A stretch of 64,000 bases of DNA from contig CM067085.1 in the NCBI GenBank assembly GCA_034008185.1, forward strand, positions 59,419,102 through 59,483,101, written 5' to 3'. The translations under genes and the position numbers were made by a program. This document shows positions 1 to 12,596 of this stretch, in pieces. Under the pieces are notes generated by a model. The model made no database searches, had not been told where the DNA came from, and saw only the letters and a program-made list of their open reading frames with translations. This DNA comes from Gorsachius magnificus (lineage: Eukaryota > Chordata > Aves > Pelecaniformes > Ardeidae). The number at the start of each line of letters is the position of its first letter. Positions within the stretch are counted from its first letter, which is position 1.

Positions 1-1379
1 TAGACTGCGAAGCGGAATTCATTCACCTTGATGATGATCTCTCAAGTACAATTTTAATGAATCATATTTAAAGTGTGCTTAAATTCTGAGGCCTTAGGTT
101 GTGCAGAAAAACCACTATGAAGTTTGATGACTCTAGCTGAGCTGTTTAGACTGCATCATTTTTGAAGGATAGAGTTAATGCAGCTTTTGTCTGAAGCTGA
201 AGTAGTGCAATATCCACATTAATGGGCTGGGAATTTTCATCACAGTTTTACTTTTTTCTTGCAGCTGTTGGTTGTAGGTCAGTGACATAAATTTTATTTA
301 AGGCTTCATCCTGCAAAACTTTATTATGGATGGTAGAGATTATCGTCAGTGGTACTGGGCACAGCAGTAAGTGCAACCTTTCATGCTAAGGACTTGCAGG
401 GTCAAGCTGTGCTCTATTTGCAGGAGTAAGCAGTGCCTCAGGTTAAAAGATATGGGGGATCTGGCTCTTACACTTAAGGAAAATATCGAAGATCATGTAC
501 GGCATTAAGCACATTCAGTGCCTCATGAATGCAGTGGGAGTTGAAGGCACTCTGCACCTTCTGGTATTTGGCCCAGAATAATTGTTTTCAAATGGGACTG
601 CAATATTTGATTTTATTTTTAAAACAACTGGAGTCCTTAGTCAGAAAGGAAAGCTGACATTGTTATGAAAAAATATCAGAGATTTTGTCCTCACTCAGCA
701 GAGAGCCTGAACAATTGCCCTTTGATTTATAAAGAAAGCTCAGTGCACAAGTGATCTGGGCACTGCAAATTTGAAATGGATTTGCATGTTTATTTTCAAG
801 CTGTGCCTGAGAAGCTAGTGAGAAAGGGTCTGTTTTAAAATCACCACTGTACCTTTGACAGAACTGCTCTGCGGAATGTTTTGGGACCTCCTCATTACAT
901 TTCAATATGTTACTCTGAGCTCGCACACAAAGGTGAAGGTGTTTCCGGAATAAACCAGACCTTTGGTAAGGTGCTGTGAAGGTGTAGAACTAGCAATTTC
1001 CTTCTATTCTCATTTGAAACATCATCCTGAGAGAGACCGGGCTTCTTTGCACTCTACAGATTCAGGAAGTCAAGTGCTGAGACACTGGCTTACATGCCAT
1101 TTTCTTCACAGTTAAATTCCTCTGGAATTCAGTGGCAGCCTGCCTCACTATAGCCCCTGAAGCAACTCAGAATGGCTTTCACGCATGATCCATTATGGAG
1201 TCAGCACTGCTGCAAGAACTGCACATATGTATCTAGCCATGAGAATCAAAGAAGCAACGCACCTCATCTGGGATGGAGCCCTTAATATTCTCCTAGCATT
1301 CACATTTAGTGACATTATACAAAGTCATTAACAAACTCCATAAAGCAAAATGACTGTTGAGGCAGCAAATAAAATCCAA
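1..1379. other. Unique noncoding sequence; nothing recognised
   Basis: No gene, repeat or structured element is seen. The only long frame (663-926, minus, 87 codons) resembles nothing. An isolated octamer ATTTGCAT lies near 780. Confidence 0.5.
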
Positions 1380-2250
1380 TTGCTTGTGTTCCAAGTAAAC
1401 CAACAACTCCTTCCCGTACTGTTTCTTCCCCCCTCCCCTCCATGATGCATTTCTGAATATTTCTAGAACCTTTTCACACTCCTTTGGCAGCTGATCTTAT
1501 CCCACCTTATCCATCATCATTGCTGCCTTGAGAACTGATTCATTTATCTCATTGCTTTAACGCTGTCACCTAGAGCTTTGGATACATAGACCCAATTTCT
1601 TGGATTTGGTCTTTCATGTGGCCTCTTCCCTGCTGGCATCCACTCAATCATCCCCTCTGCCAGCTGATCTTCTAAGCTCCTCATATGTCATACACTTCTC
1701 AACCACCTGGTGGTTGCACACAGTATCTACTTTTAGATCTTTCTTTTCCCCTGCATTCCTTGTTTACTATCATGTAACGCAGGACTCATCTTTTGTGTCT
1801 TTTTATCTTTGCAAGACTGCTTTTTCTTAATTACAGACAGAGCACAGTAACACAGACAAATGATGGTTTGTGTCCCTTCTTCTTTATGTTCAGAATACTT
1901 CCCCCCCCCCGAAAATAATTTCTGATCCCTATGAAATTCAGTTTTATTTTACACCTCCTTTTCCTTCTTATTTCTGTCTTTCTCTCTTGTCCCTAAAGAA
2001 GTTACTTACACTTAAAAATAATGTACGCACTCTTCTTTGCCATCGCCACCAGATCTCCCCTGCTAGCATACACTAGGATGTTATCTTGTAATCACCCTTG
2101 TTTTTCACATGCCACAAAGTCTGACTTTGTTAGACAACACACTGCCATACAAAGTTCCTTTCTTTTCATGTCTTGCCTTTCCATCAGTCCCAACACAATT
2201 AATATTCTTTGCTGCAGGTAGCATCTTCTGCATATTCCAGCACCTTTTGC
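1380..2250. repeat. Pyrimidine-rich block with a C10 run
   Basis: Over about 870 bp the plus strand is strongly biased towards C and T, with repeated words such as 'cttcccc' and 'ctcctt'. A perfect C10 run lies at 1901-1910. The reading frames here (up to 99 codons) are products of this bias, being rich in Ser, Leu and Phe. No known repeat family or gene is recognised. Confidence 0.55.
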
Positions 2251-5200
2251 TCTCTGAACATAATTCTTACATAACTCTTGATATGATAAGTCATACTGGC
2301 CAGAGTTAACCTTATTACTAGAGATGTACTGAGCAATCTTGCAGTCATGAGATACCAGGGATATTTCAGTAATGGGAAATCTGCTTCCCATACAAGATTG
2401 ATTTTACTTATGACCTTTAGCTGGAATGATACCTGTAAATTCTTATCTGCATTAATTTCTTGTTTTCTCTTGTCACATGCTGGCAGTATATGTGTATCTT
2501 GCAGATATGAAGTATTAAGAACTGGCTATGTAGTATGCTCTCTGTGAGGACTTAAAGTTATTGAAATACATTCAACTTTATTGGTCTAAAGTATCTGGAC
2601 TTCTGTACTGCCCTTAGGACATAGTGGTTAAGAAAGATACAAATCCTAATACTGACTTTTCTGTTACTTACAGACTGAGAATTATTTCAGTGCATTTGCT
2701 TAATGTTTTCTTAATGTGATTTAGTAAGTGATACATGGCTACAGTCCTCAGTTTGCTAAAATCAGGGTTTGAAGAAATGAGATTAAATTTTAAGATAAAA
2801 AATAGGGTTTAATTTTCTAGCATGATCTTTTCTTCCAACATGTTTTTTGTGGCATCCTGGTCACACAGCATATTTGGGATTCTATTTTTCTTCTTCTGAC
2901 AGTTTGTTGTCATTGCTGATAAGTTTGAGCTCATCAAACTGTAAAAATGAATTATGAATTAAGGTTGAATATTCCCCTTAAAGATGGATTACAGCTCAGA
3001 CAGTAAAGTATGCTTATTAGAGAAATCAGTGTGGAGGTCCTGTGGCCATTGTTATGCAAGAGGATAGTCCCCTTTGACCTTAAAATATGTGTGTGTGTAT
3101 AGATGAGAGGACCCTTACTGTGTCTTACAGAACCTTTTCACCATTAATTAATTTTGGAGACCTTATGTGGAAATCAGCTTCCTAGTGCTTCTTTCTGTTT
3201 GCTGTGGACAATATTTGTATGGTACTTCCTTATACAGATTAACTTATTTAAACTTCTAGTCCTTTATAGACTGTGTACAGTGGAGTGTCTTATTGTCTAT
3301 AAATAAGAGATTAAATGCATTACAGATCATTTAGTAAAACAGACATCCCATTTCCTTATTGCTGAAATGATTGCAAAGGCATCTTCCCATTAGGTAAGAT
3401 TAAAGCTGCTATCAACAAAGAAATCTGTCCCTTCCATCTTTCAAACTCTCTTTATGCTGGTCACAAGACCCGTTAAGTATTTTCTTACTTCTCCTTGCAA
3501 TATTCAAGTTGCTCTTGAATATTCTGAATTTAGTTCTGGAATTAGGAACAAATCAGGTCATTCATATGAATGAAATATCCTGGATCACTCTCCAATAACG
3601 TAAAAACAGCACTTCTGAAAGGAAGGAATAGCTTTTGAGTTCGAATGGCATAAAACTGAGTTCAAACTGCCAGCCACATTAGTCAAATCATGTTGTACAC
3701 ATGGTTCCTAATATGAGTTAAAGAGAACATCTTCACAGGTAAGGCAAGCTCTGCCATGACTATGTTCAGTTTTCCTCACAAGATCTCTAGCCAGATTACA
3801 GAAACACTCCTGTGTATTGCAAAGGAGGACTGAAATCTTCTTTATATTGAAATGAGTAAGTAGTACATTGCTTAAAGAAGATGGGAGTTGTGAAGCTTGA
3901 TGGGACTTTATATTTTTCCAGTGCAAAACAGGACAGGGACCACTCTTTATAATGCATCTGGCGGCTTTCTCTTCTATCATGGAGGAAAGTGCTCATGAAG
4001 AAGACCTAAGTAGTTGTGTGGGCATGCTGTAGTAAAAATGTTTTCTCACTGCCTAAGACTGGTCAAAAAAAATTTAGAAAAGAATGGAGAATCATCCTCA
4101 ACATTATATCAATGCTAGGTGCTGTTCTTGTCTTTGACCTTCTGGTCAGTTCTAGCTGCTGTGTTTTGAAAAAGATGTAGCAGAAATATCAAAGATCTCC
4201 AAAAGAACAATAAATATTGTTGGAAACTTGAAAAGCTTCTATATTCTAGAAGCCAAAATGTTGTTTCTCTGCTTAGTTCAACAAGAAAGTTGATATTATT
4301 TGTTGTGTGAAATGTATACAGTAGAAAAAATTGGTTGGTTTAACTTTTGTCCCAGTACAAGGGAACCTTTGCATGGATGTACACTACTAAAAAAACACAT
4401 TTTGAAAATACAATATATTGGGTTATGGAGTTCTCTGTCACTAGACAGTGAGGCAGAAAAGGAGAAAAACAAAAGATTAGGCCATAATGTGAAGAATAAG
4501 AACATCTGCAGATACCTTAGGTAAGAAAGAAATATACAAGCCCTCTTACTTCAGAATAGAATCACCTGATACTAGGAATTTCCCCAATGGGTATCTCATT
4601 GCATAACTGTCTGTTATAGGGATTTTATATCTACTACTAGATGGACCATTGGTCTGATTTAGTATTGAAACTCCTCTCTTTCTTCCATCATTTTCTCTTA
4701 GGGATACTTCCCATCAAAGTCTGCAATGTCATTTGAGTTAATTCATTAATTTTCATTGGCTTCTTCACTGTCTTAAGCTGGGTGCACTGACAAATCAATT
4801 AAGGTATCTTACAAGAGTTGAACCTCATTCTGGATCCCCACTGAAGGCAGCTTGTCAGCTAATCCACCTACAAATAGCTACCTGATCATTTGGGTTGATG
4901 AGTCAAAGTTGGCCATGTAAGACACTAGTCACTTTGATCACTCTTGTGCTGGTAACTACAGAAGCTTAAATGTATTCCCCACCTGATTCAGTTTGGTTTT
5001 GATCGTGTTCTACTTCTGTTTATTTCTCCAGTACTCTGTAAAGAATTTAGCTCCTACTTTTCTGTTTATCCTTTAATAAGGTCAATAGGAGAGTTTTCAT
5101 TATCTCTTTCATTCTCTTATCTGCTTCATTTCTTTCTCCTAATTTTACCAGCTATATGAAATCCATTTTTCTGCTGACTGATTTTTAACAGATCACAGAG

Positions 5201-8200
5201 TGAATATCACACATGTTTTGTCCTGGGAAACCTATTTGAGCCCAGTACAAACTTCCCAAATGACACCAAGATACATGACTTTGCCCTTATGTATTTTGTT
5301 GTATTTAATTTTTGAAATTGTGCATTATATGCACCTGACATACTGATTCAGCATGGGGCAATAGGTAATACAGCAAAACTACAGTGAAGATAAATTATTG
5401 TCCTCTGACTGAGTGACAAAATTCCTGTCACATTTTTTCCTAAGTTTGCTAAATACAGTTTTATAATTTTGTGTAACAAAATCATGAGAAGGGAAAGTAA
5501 AAGTAGAAGCTGAAGGAAAGGAGGTAGAGACTGGGGTGTGGAACTGGAAGAATGGGGCTTATTATGGCCAAAAGGGAACGTGAGAACATCATTACCTAAA
5601 ACCAGCTCTTTGCATGCCACAGGAAGAAGGGTGAATGCCATGAATTTTTCTTCTACCATTTCTAAATGCCTGTCTTCTACTTTGCACAGGATGGTCCTGT
5701 TCAAGCACTGACAGGTCTCTTCTATGATATGTTTTTAATCATCAGGGATTGCTTTCTCTCTTCTTAGGCAGCCAGTCTTAGTTATTGCTTGTTTCTTACC
5801 ATGTTTCTCCTGGGTCTAGTCTTCTTACCTCTTTGGAGTTTTAGGAACAGAAAGAGTGGCCATGGCCACCAGTGCAAGCTTATTTCAACTCCAGGTCTTC
5901 CTTAGTCTCATGAACTTTCTCCCAGGTCCTTGAGTGCCCTGTGATATGGAGAGATCCAGGACTTTGGAGCAGGGGAAAGCATCTTAAACTGCTCAGAACA
6001 TGGTAAGGGACTCAGGTTTTTTAATGTCTCTAATATATTCTCTCCCGCTGTCAATTGTGACTAGTCCTATGCATCCTTTCATCAGACAGCCTGCATGTGA
6101 TGTCATGAGAACATGCTGATTTGAAGTGTTGACCCCCAAAGCATAAATCTTATTTGTGTCACAGAACAACCATGAGTAAGGAGCTGCAGGGTAAGGCTCA
6201 GGTCATGTAGCCAGGTCACGTAGCCACAGGCTATGAAGAAAGGTCTCACCCCTAGATACTATTTGCTTACCCAGCTACAGTGAAGCTATAGAAAACACAG
6301 GTGCAGGCAGTTGCATACTAAGGCAAAGCTCACATGTCAAAATGTGATAATTATGCCTTGAGAGGTTATCTCTGATTGGCTGGCAAGGAAACACGGTCCA
6401 AAAAGTACCATCAGAGGGTAATCTGGGAAAGCATGGAAGATTGCAGCACTCTTGGGGCTTCTCTCGTATTCTTAGCCAGGAGAGAAGCTTTCACCTGCAA
6501 CCCAGTCTCCCCTCTGACTTGCCCCGTTAGTTGGAGCACAAATCCTATCTTGGGTTGAATTGTTCTGTGTGTTGAGTAAAGTCAGGACAAGAGTAGCACC
6601 CTTATCATACCCTAACATAACAGTGTAGTGAAAACAAGGCCTTAGCATTTCTTAAACTGTTTTAAGTCAATAAAGGAAACTGAAACACTGAAGAGTCCAG
6701 CATATCCAAGTACAGACACCTCCAGTTTCAATGTCAGATCTACAGGCAGCTTGAGACATACTAATATTCCGTGGTGTTAAGATGGCAATATATGCAGAAT
6801 TACCTCCTGCACAGTACATCCTCTTCTCTTTCTCTCCTCTTCTTCTTGGAGTCTTTAGCTTGAGCACTTGCAGTCTCTCAGCCTAAGCTAGCTTTCCTAT
6901 TCTTGGATTCCCAGAAAACCTGGCTGCATGTTTTCAATGCCATTTTATCACCTTTTTCACTAGCCAGTATTTGAGTGGAAGAAAGGAAGAAACCAAAACA
7001 ATAGGCAAAGAATTACTCTGAGCATTTTTTTTACCTTTCTGAATGTTTTAGGCTTTCTTCACACTGCTTTTGCTTAATCACTCCCGCCAGCTTCATTTGG
7101 AGCCTACAAGATGATGGTCAGATCCAATTTAACATCTCTGGAAGACTCTTTGGTTTGTACAGTGATGCTAGGAATTCCTCCTTACTATCACACAACCAGT
7201 TAGAGCCTTCATTTATCAAAATGTGGAGGAGCTTATACAGTTTTTCTGCCATCAAATGTGTAATTCACAAAGGTACAGGGCTGTGGCTGCCCAGGTGCTG
7301 CAGGCTCCGTCACCCCAGTACTGCGATTAATAGTTTGCTGCTCTTGCAGCAAAATTGTGGCTCTGGGCTTTGTTCTATTTTTACAATCATCCTATATGCA
7401 TCTGTTCTCACTTGATTCTACATCCTGTTGCCATCCTCCTGCTCATCTGTCTCTGCCATCTTTAGACATCTTCCACTATCAGGTTGACATCACTGTAAAT
7501 TCAGTGCCATCAAAGGAATTACTTCTGAGTTATGTCAGTAAGTAAAGACTTTAGACCTTTGTTTTTTCTCTCACACCCACCTTTCTTTTCTTGCCATGTG
7601 CAATTGGACCTTCTCTCAAGTTTGGATATACACTGGTCATCAAAATTCTTTGCCATCAAATGCCACTGTAAAGTCATTAATATCCTTATCACTCTCTTTC
7701 TGAGCAGTCTTTTTTCATTTTTCATTCTTTTTTCATTTCTGCACTGGTCGGTGAAGTATGGGATGGAGAGTATGATCTCAGGAGGGACATGCCTGTGATC
7801 TGCCCCTCAAGGTTATGTGCACACTGACAGCATGCTATGTAGTTCCCGTACCCAAAGAGAAGAAGGTATTTTGTTTGAGGCAGTACAGTGATAGACCAAA
7901 ATAATGCAGTGAGTTTTGGGCTCTGTCAGTGTGTAGCATGTGCTGTGTTCATATGACCAGGTTTCTGGATGTGTGATACTGTCAGCTGTACTAGTCATCA
8001 CAGGTAAGCGCTTGGAAACAGCACAAAAATTTTAGGGCCCTCAACTTATTTTCAGAAAGATGTGGGCTGATAGAAGCCCAGGTCTCATGGAAAACCAAGA
8101 GTATTTTGGTTCATAGAGACCTAAATAATATCTGAAATGGAATTTAAGGTGCATTTTCAGAAGCACAATGTGCCTTCCTAAGTCACAGACACCTTTGAAA

Positions 8201-10636
8201 TTTCAAGTTTATATTTGTATTACCTGAATATTTATACTTGATTAACTAAAATCACATGATAATTGATACAACTCCATGATTACATGAGGATTAATGTACA
8301 TACAGAATTGCATAAGGATTACAGAAGAAAAGTGAGACTTCAATTGTTTTCAGGTCTAGGCTCAGAGGTGCCAAACCTGCAAAGTCTCTGGTTGTACAGT
8401 GCTCTTTTATAAGCACTAGCTTCCACCCAAGAGTAAGTGCTAGTTGGTCCTGACCTTGGCCCTCAGACAACTGAAGAAAATGGTTTTGCTCCCATGAAAT
8501 TCCATGAGGCAGAGTCAGGCCTGAGTCAGTCCATTCTGTCGTTCTTGTTGTAGCATGTATTGGCCTTGTGTAAAACTTTGGTAAAATAATAAAAATGTTC
8601 TACTTACATAAACGCTTGATAAATCAGTGCTTCTTAAAGTGATATTTCCTTGTTCCTGCTACGAGTTTATGATGTAGTCTCATGAAAAAAAAGAAACAGA
8701 ATATAAAATGTGAAAACTCTGTCTGAAGAAGGTCCAATCTGTCATCACAGGATACACTAGAATTTCCTTAACTCTTGCCACGATCACAAAATCCACTATC
8801 TAAAATTCTGACATTTTCTCTCTAACAGAAAACAAAGGAGAGCAATATGCACAAGAAGGCAGTAGGAAGCCTGAAGCTATTAGCATGTCATTGTCAAAGG
8901 CAGAAATAAAAACCACAAAAGCTAAAGGATTCTGGAATATAGCAGAAATCTCCAGACATGAGTCAGACACTAAAAATGCCCAAACTCATTTAAAAAGCTC
9001 TTTGTCACAGTCCAAAAAAACAACATTTTCAGTGTTTTTCCTTTTACTTTACATCCCGCTATTGCAAGTACATGGCTAATTATGATCTGAATGATATCTA
9101 TTATTCCTGTGTCCTTCAAGATCAAGCCGGATGTGTTCCAAATATGGCCACAAACATATTACAGTGTCCAGTAAAATCAAAAGAATAAGATAATTATATT
9201 TTAAGGGTTAATGGTATTCACTCCCACTCAGTTTGACTCACTGGACAAAAGCTCTAGTGTGCCTATTCTAGGCAGCTGTGCTGAACAGTAAAGATTTGGA
9301 GTCCTTTGTAGGCTGGAGAAAAAGAAAGTCTTTGTAAACTTTTTATTTAGTATATTCTACCAAACACCCATGTGTAACAGTTAAAACATTTGGAGTTGCA
9401 ACAGGCTAAGGAAAGTTTGCACAGATAAACAGAGTTATTCTAAATTTTGTGCCTACTAAGGTCTGAATCACAAAGTCTCATTGCATTTCATTTAAAATGT
9501 ATGTGCAAGAAACCATTTTTCTTACCAGGGCCATTGTGTTCTTTGGGCTTTGTTTAATCATGTCAAAAATGTTAATACAAAATAGCAAAATTATGTACGG
9601 TTTGAATCACTACATGTTTACAGTAATCTGTGAGTGATCATGCTTTAGAAGAGCATTGTTTTTATGCTGGTATAATTCTCTTTACTTCATTGATGTTGTT
9701 CTTGGTTTATACTGATGAAGAGTCAAGCCCAAAGCCACTAAAAAGCAAATACACCTAGGCATATTCTTTCATTATCTGGATATATCCCTTCAAAACAAAA
9801 TTAGCTTTTGCAATATTCTCTCAGCCTTTGCATGCCTCAGCACTTCCCCGACATCCTGAATAGGAAGGCACTGGAGTACTTAAAGGGAGAGACAGCACAG
9901 CAGAACTACAAGGAATCTGGCTTGATGCATTCCTCCTCAGGGTTAAGCCATATTAGTACAGGTGTTTATAAACCCCCCTGGAGTGATTCAGGCTTCCTCC
10001 ACCATAGTCTAAAGTATCTACAGCCAGGACCATGGTCATGTTGTAAGGTCAATAAAAATGAATACAGCTATTTTTATCACCCAGACAACAGTCATTAAAA
10101 AATGAGGGACACAGAAGGAGATGGGGGGTACTGGCAAAGGACATTTCAGCCCGCTATAACCTTTACCTCCTTCAATGGTCTTGCAGGATGTCTCTGCTCT
10201 GAACATGTGCGTCTGAGGCTGGCTGAGATGACTCTGAGACTGTGTCAGGTGTTAAGTCAGTCTCTTCATTTCTCTATCTAGTCACTCAGTATTTCACAGC
10301 CCAGTTTATGAGGTATAGTATTACTTCTATTGCAAATTGTTTCCTTTTCCAGCAGCTGTCTGCTGCATTGAGTACCGATTGGTGGCTTTTTCTGTCCCGG
10401 GGCAGGCTGTGTTTCACTGGGATCCTGGTTTTTTTTCCAGTTTTTAAAGTGTCCTGTGGAGTAAAGATGTCACAGAAGTGGTTTCCCCCAGAATGAAAAG
10501 CAGTGAGGAAATTACCTGTGTACTGGGCTGATGACCATATGCTGAAGATCTTACTCTACTTTCAGCCAGTAAAATTCCTGTTACCTTGAACAGGACTTTA
10601 TTTCATTAGGATTGTCAAAATTTTGTTCAGAATTCA
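2251..10636. other. Unique AT-rich noncoding sequence
   Basis: No gene supported. The largest frame is minus-strand 5348-5704 (118 codons, Leu-rich central part), which is within chance expectation and resembles no family. A 13 bp imperfect tandem duplication (aggtcatgtagcc and aggtcacgtagcc) lies at 6200-6225. A short GT run lies near 3088. No recent transposon is recognisable. Confidence 0.45.
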
Positions 10637-10730
10637 TGATTCAGGCCATAACTGAAGTAGGTGCTTCAGCACATGCGTACATCCTATTGAGTTCAGGGAC
10701 TTAGGAATAATGTAAATATTTTGCTTTAAT
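10637..10730. repeat. Ancient amniote interspersed repeat remnant
   Basis: The stretch beginning 'tgattcaggcc', continuing through 'gtgcttcagcacatgcgta' and 'cctattgagttcagggactta', resembles a dispersed old repeat common in bird and reptile DNA. In that repeat 'gattcagg', 'gtgcttaagcacatgctta' and 'cctattgacttcagtggga' occur in the same order. The match is by recollection of the pattern, with several substitutions. The family (old CR1/L3-like or SINE-like) is uncertain. Confidence 0.45.
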
Positions 10731-12250
10731 TTAAATATGTGCTTAACATAAAGTACCTCCCTGAGTGCCACAACCTGTTGTTTTTAATGTTGGTGCCTAG
10801 AACTTCTCCAGTACATCAGAAATGAATTGTTGATACAACACTTAAATCTGAGGTTTTGAAGTAAAGCTACGTTTTTAACTAGATGCCAAAATATTTGCTA
10901 AGTTTTGAAGAAAAAACCTAGTATTTTCTCTAAGTGTTGAATAACGCCCATGTTATTAAAGATTTTCCTACTTTCACTGATGCATAGATCTTGCCTCTTC
11001 CAGATATTTCAGTCCATATATAATGACGTTCTTCGCTGTGTTTATTAAAAGCACAAGAGACGAAGGCACGCACTTACTTAAAAAACACGCTAAAAGTACA
11101 TGTAATGTTATTCTAGTTGCAATTATCTCAGAGGAAGGGTTGTGCTTCCTTTTCAAACTGATTTTGATGTACAGATTTGCCAAACTATTTGAAAGCTGCA
11201 GACACTTTAGCATTCATGACACTATTATTCACTACCATAAATCTAGATCAGATATGTGCTGTCTGAATTGATAGTGGGTATTCTGTCTGAGAAAAATGTG
11301 TTCCCCTTTAACTTTTAGCAGTGACATTGCTTATGTTACATCACTTTTCATGTTACTATGCATCATATTGGTCAAATATGTCATTATTTATAGCACAGAG
11401 ATTGTGTCACTATAATTAAGGTTGTGTTAGGGTTTATATTACCTTATAAAAGCTCTATTTTCAGGAGCTTGTAACTCCATTATCAAATTCATTTTGGCTG
11501 TGAAGCTTTCAGTTGGGGAGTGTAAGAAATAAAACACAGTCTTGCAGTCTAAGTGGGTGATGGCCTCTTGTCTTCCAGCTTGTTCTCTGCTAGTGGAACT
11601 TTCAGTCACTGCCATGTTTTGGGTGGTTTTGCTCTAATTTAACATGCATTGAGAGGTAAACAAGTTATTGTTTCTTTGTATTTTTAAACTAGCAGGCAAT
11701 AGGAACAAAGTATGGGTACGCTGTGAATCTGGGAAATACCCATTCTTATCTTTGGTACCTCCTGCAAGTTACTTGGTGCCAGCAGGTTTCTGAGCTGATC
11801 TAAATCATCAGGGCAGTGCGTGAGAATGGACACCCAACTACAGAGCACAGGTTGCAGTGACAGAGCCACAGGCATTTTGTGTCAGGGTCTTAGACTTGTG
11901 CTGTAACCTCCCAGGTCCTCTGGGTGCTACCACTGCTAGCACAGTGCAAACAGAAATACAGGGTGAAAGAGTGCGTGCCGCCCTTTCTAAGTACTAAACA
12001 TCATAACCAGGCCAAATTCAGATTTGGTTCAAGTGGGTACAGCTCTTCTATAACAATTAATTTCTTTGCTTTTTGTAGCTTGAGTGTCTTATTACAGGGC
12101 TATAAAAATCTCTTTCTAAAGAACAGCACATAAAAACTAAATCTGTAAGTCTGTGGACAGAGTCTCAGTTGGTGCAAGTCAATGTAACATCCCTGAACTA
12201 CACAGAACTACACAAATGTACCGCAAGGAAAGCAGCTGACCCACTGTGGG
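10731..12250. other. Unique noncoding sequence
   Basis: No gene or repeat recognised. The 10860-11280 part is AT-rich and free of repeats, with overlapping frames on both strands (11023-11271 plus, 10974-11213 minus), a sign that neither is coding. It could hold a regulatory element, but no specific motif stands out. Confidence 0.4.
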
Positions 12251-12286
12251 TTATTTTGTTTTGTTTTATTTTGTTTTGGTTTTTTG
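12251..12286. repeat. (TTTTG)n low-complexity repeat
   Basis: Six imperfect units of TTTTG/TTTTA in tandem. It lies about 150 bp before the foldback element and is not part of it. Confidence 0.85.
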
Positions 12287-12434
12287 TAGTAAGGATGTAA
12301 CTACAGTTTGTTTAGCACATTCCTCAAGTTTGGAGTGATTCATATACAAAATGGACATACTTAAAGTCATAAATGTGTTGACTAAAAAGCTCAGATATTT
12401 TCTTTATAGACTAAGTGTAGAGCCAATGTTTGAA

Positions 12435-12596
12435 TAATCCCTTTTATTGGACTAACTGTACACTATTGACAAACCAGCTTTCTGGGTATAGGAATCCATT
12501 CTTTAGAGTCAACCCCCTCCTGACCTGCAGGGGAGTTTTGTATATCCCTAAAGCATGACTGTCAATATTGCTGCATTAATCCAATAAAAGGGATTA
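12435..12596. mobile_element. 162 bp foldback (MITE-like) DNA element with 21 bp terminal inverted repeats
   Basis: The ends are 21 bp inverted repeats matching at 20 of 21 positions: taatcccttttattgga plus four bases at 12435-12455, and its reverse complement at 12576-12596. The 120 bp interior is non-coding. Short non-autonomous elements whose ends contain a 'ccttttattgga' core recur in sauropsid and other amniote genomes, and I recall similar sequence, but I cannot name the family with certainty. No transposase is present. No clean target-site duplication is obvious outside the repeats, which suggests either an old insertion or that the true ends lie slightly outside. A chance inverted repeat of this length and quality is very unlikely. 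Confidence 0.7.

Noticed and set aside
5348..5704. 118-codon minus-strand frame with a Leu-rich hydrophobic centre
   Set aside because: The hydrophobic run comes from a local purine-rich patch read in antisense; no signal or family is recognised.
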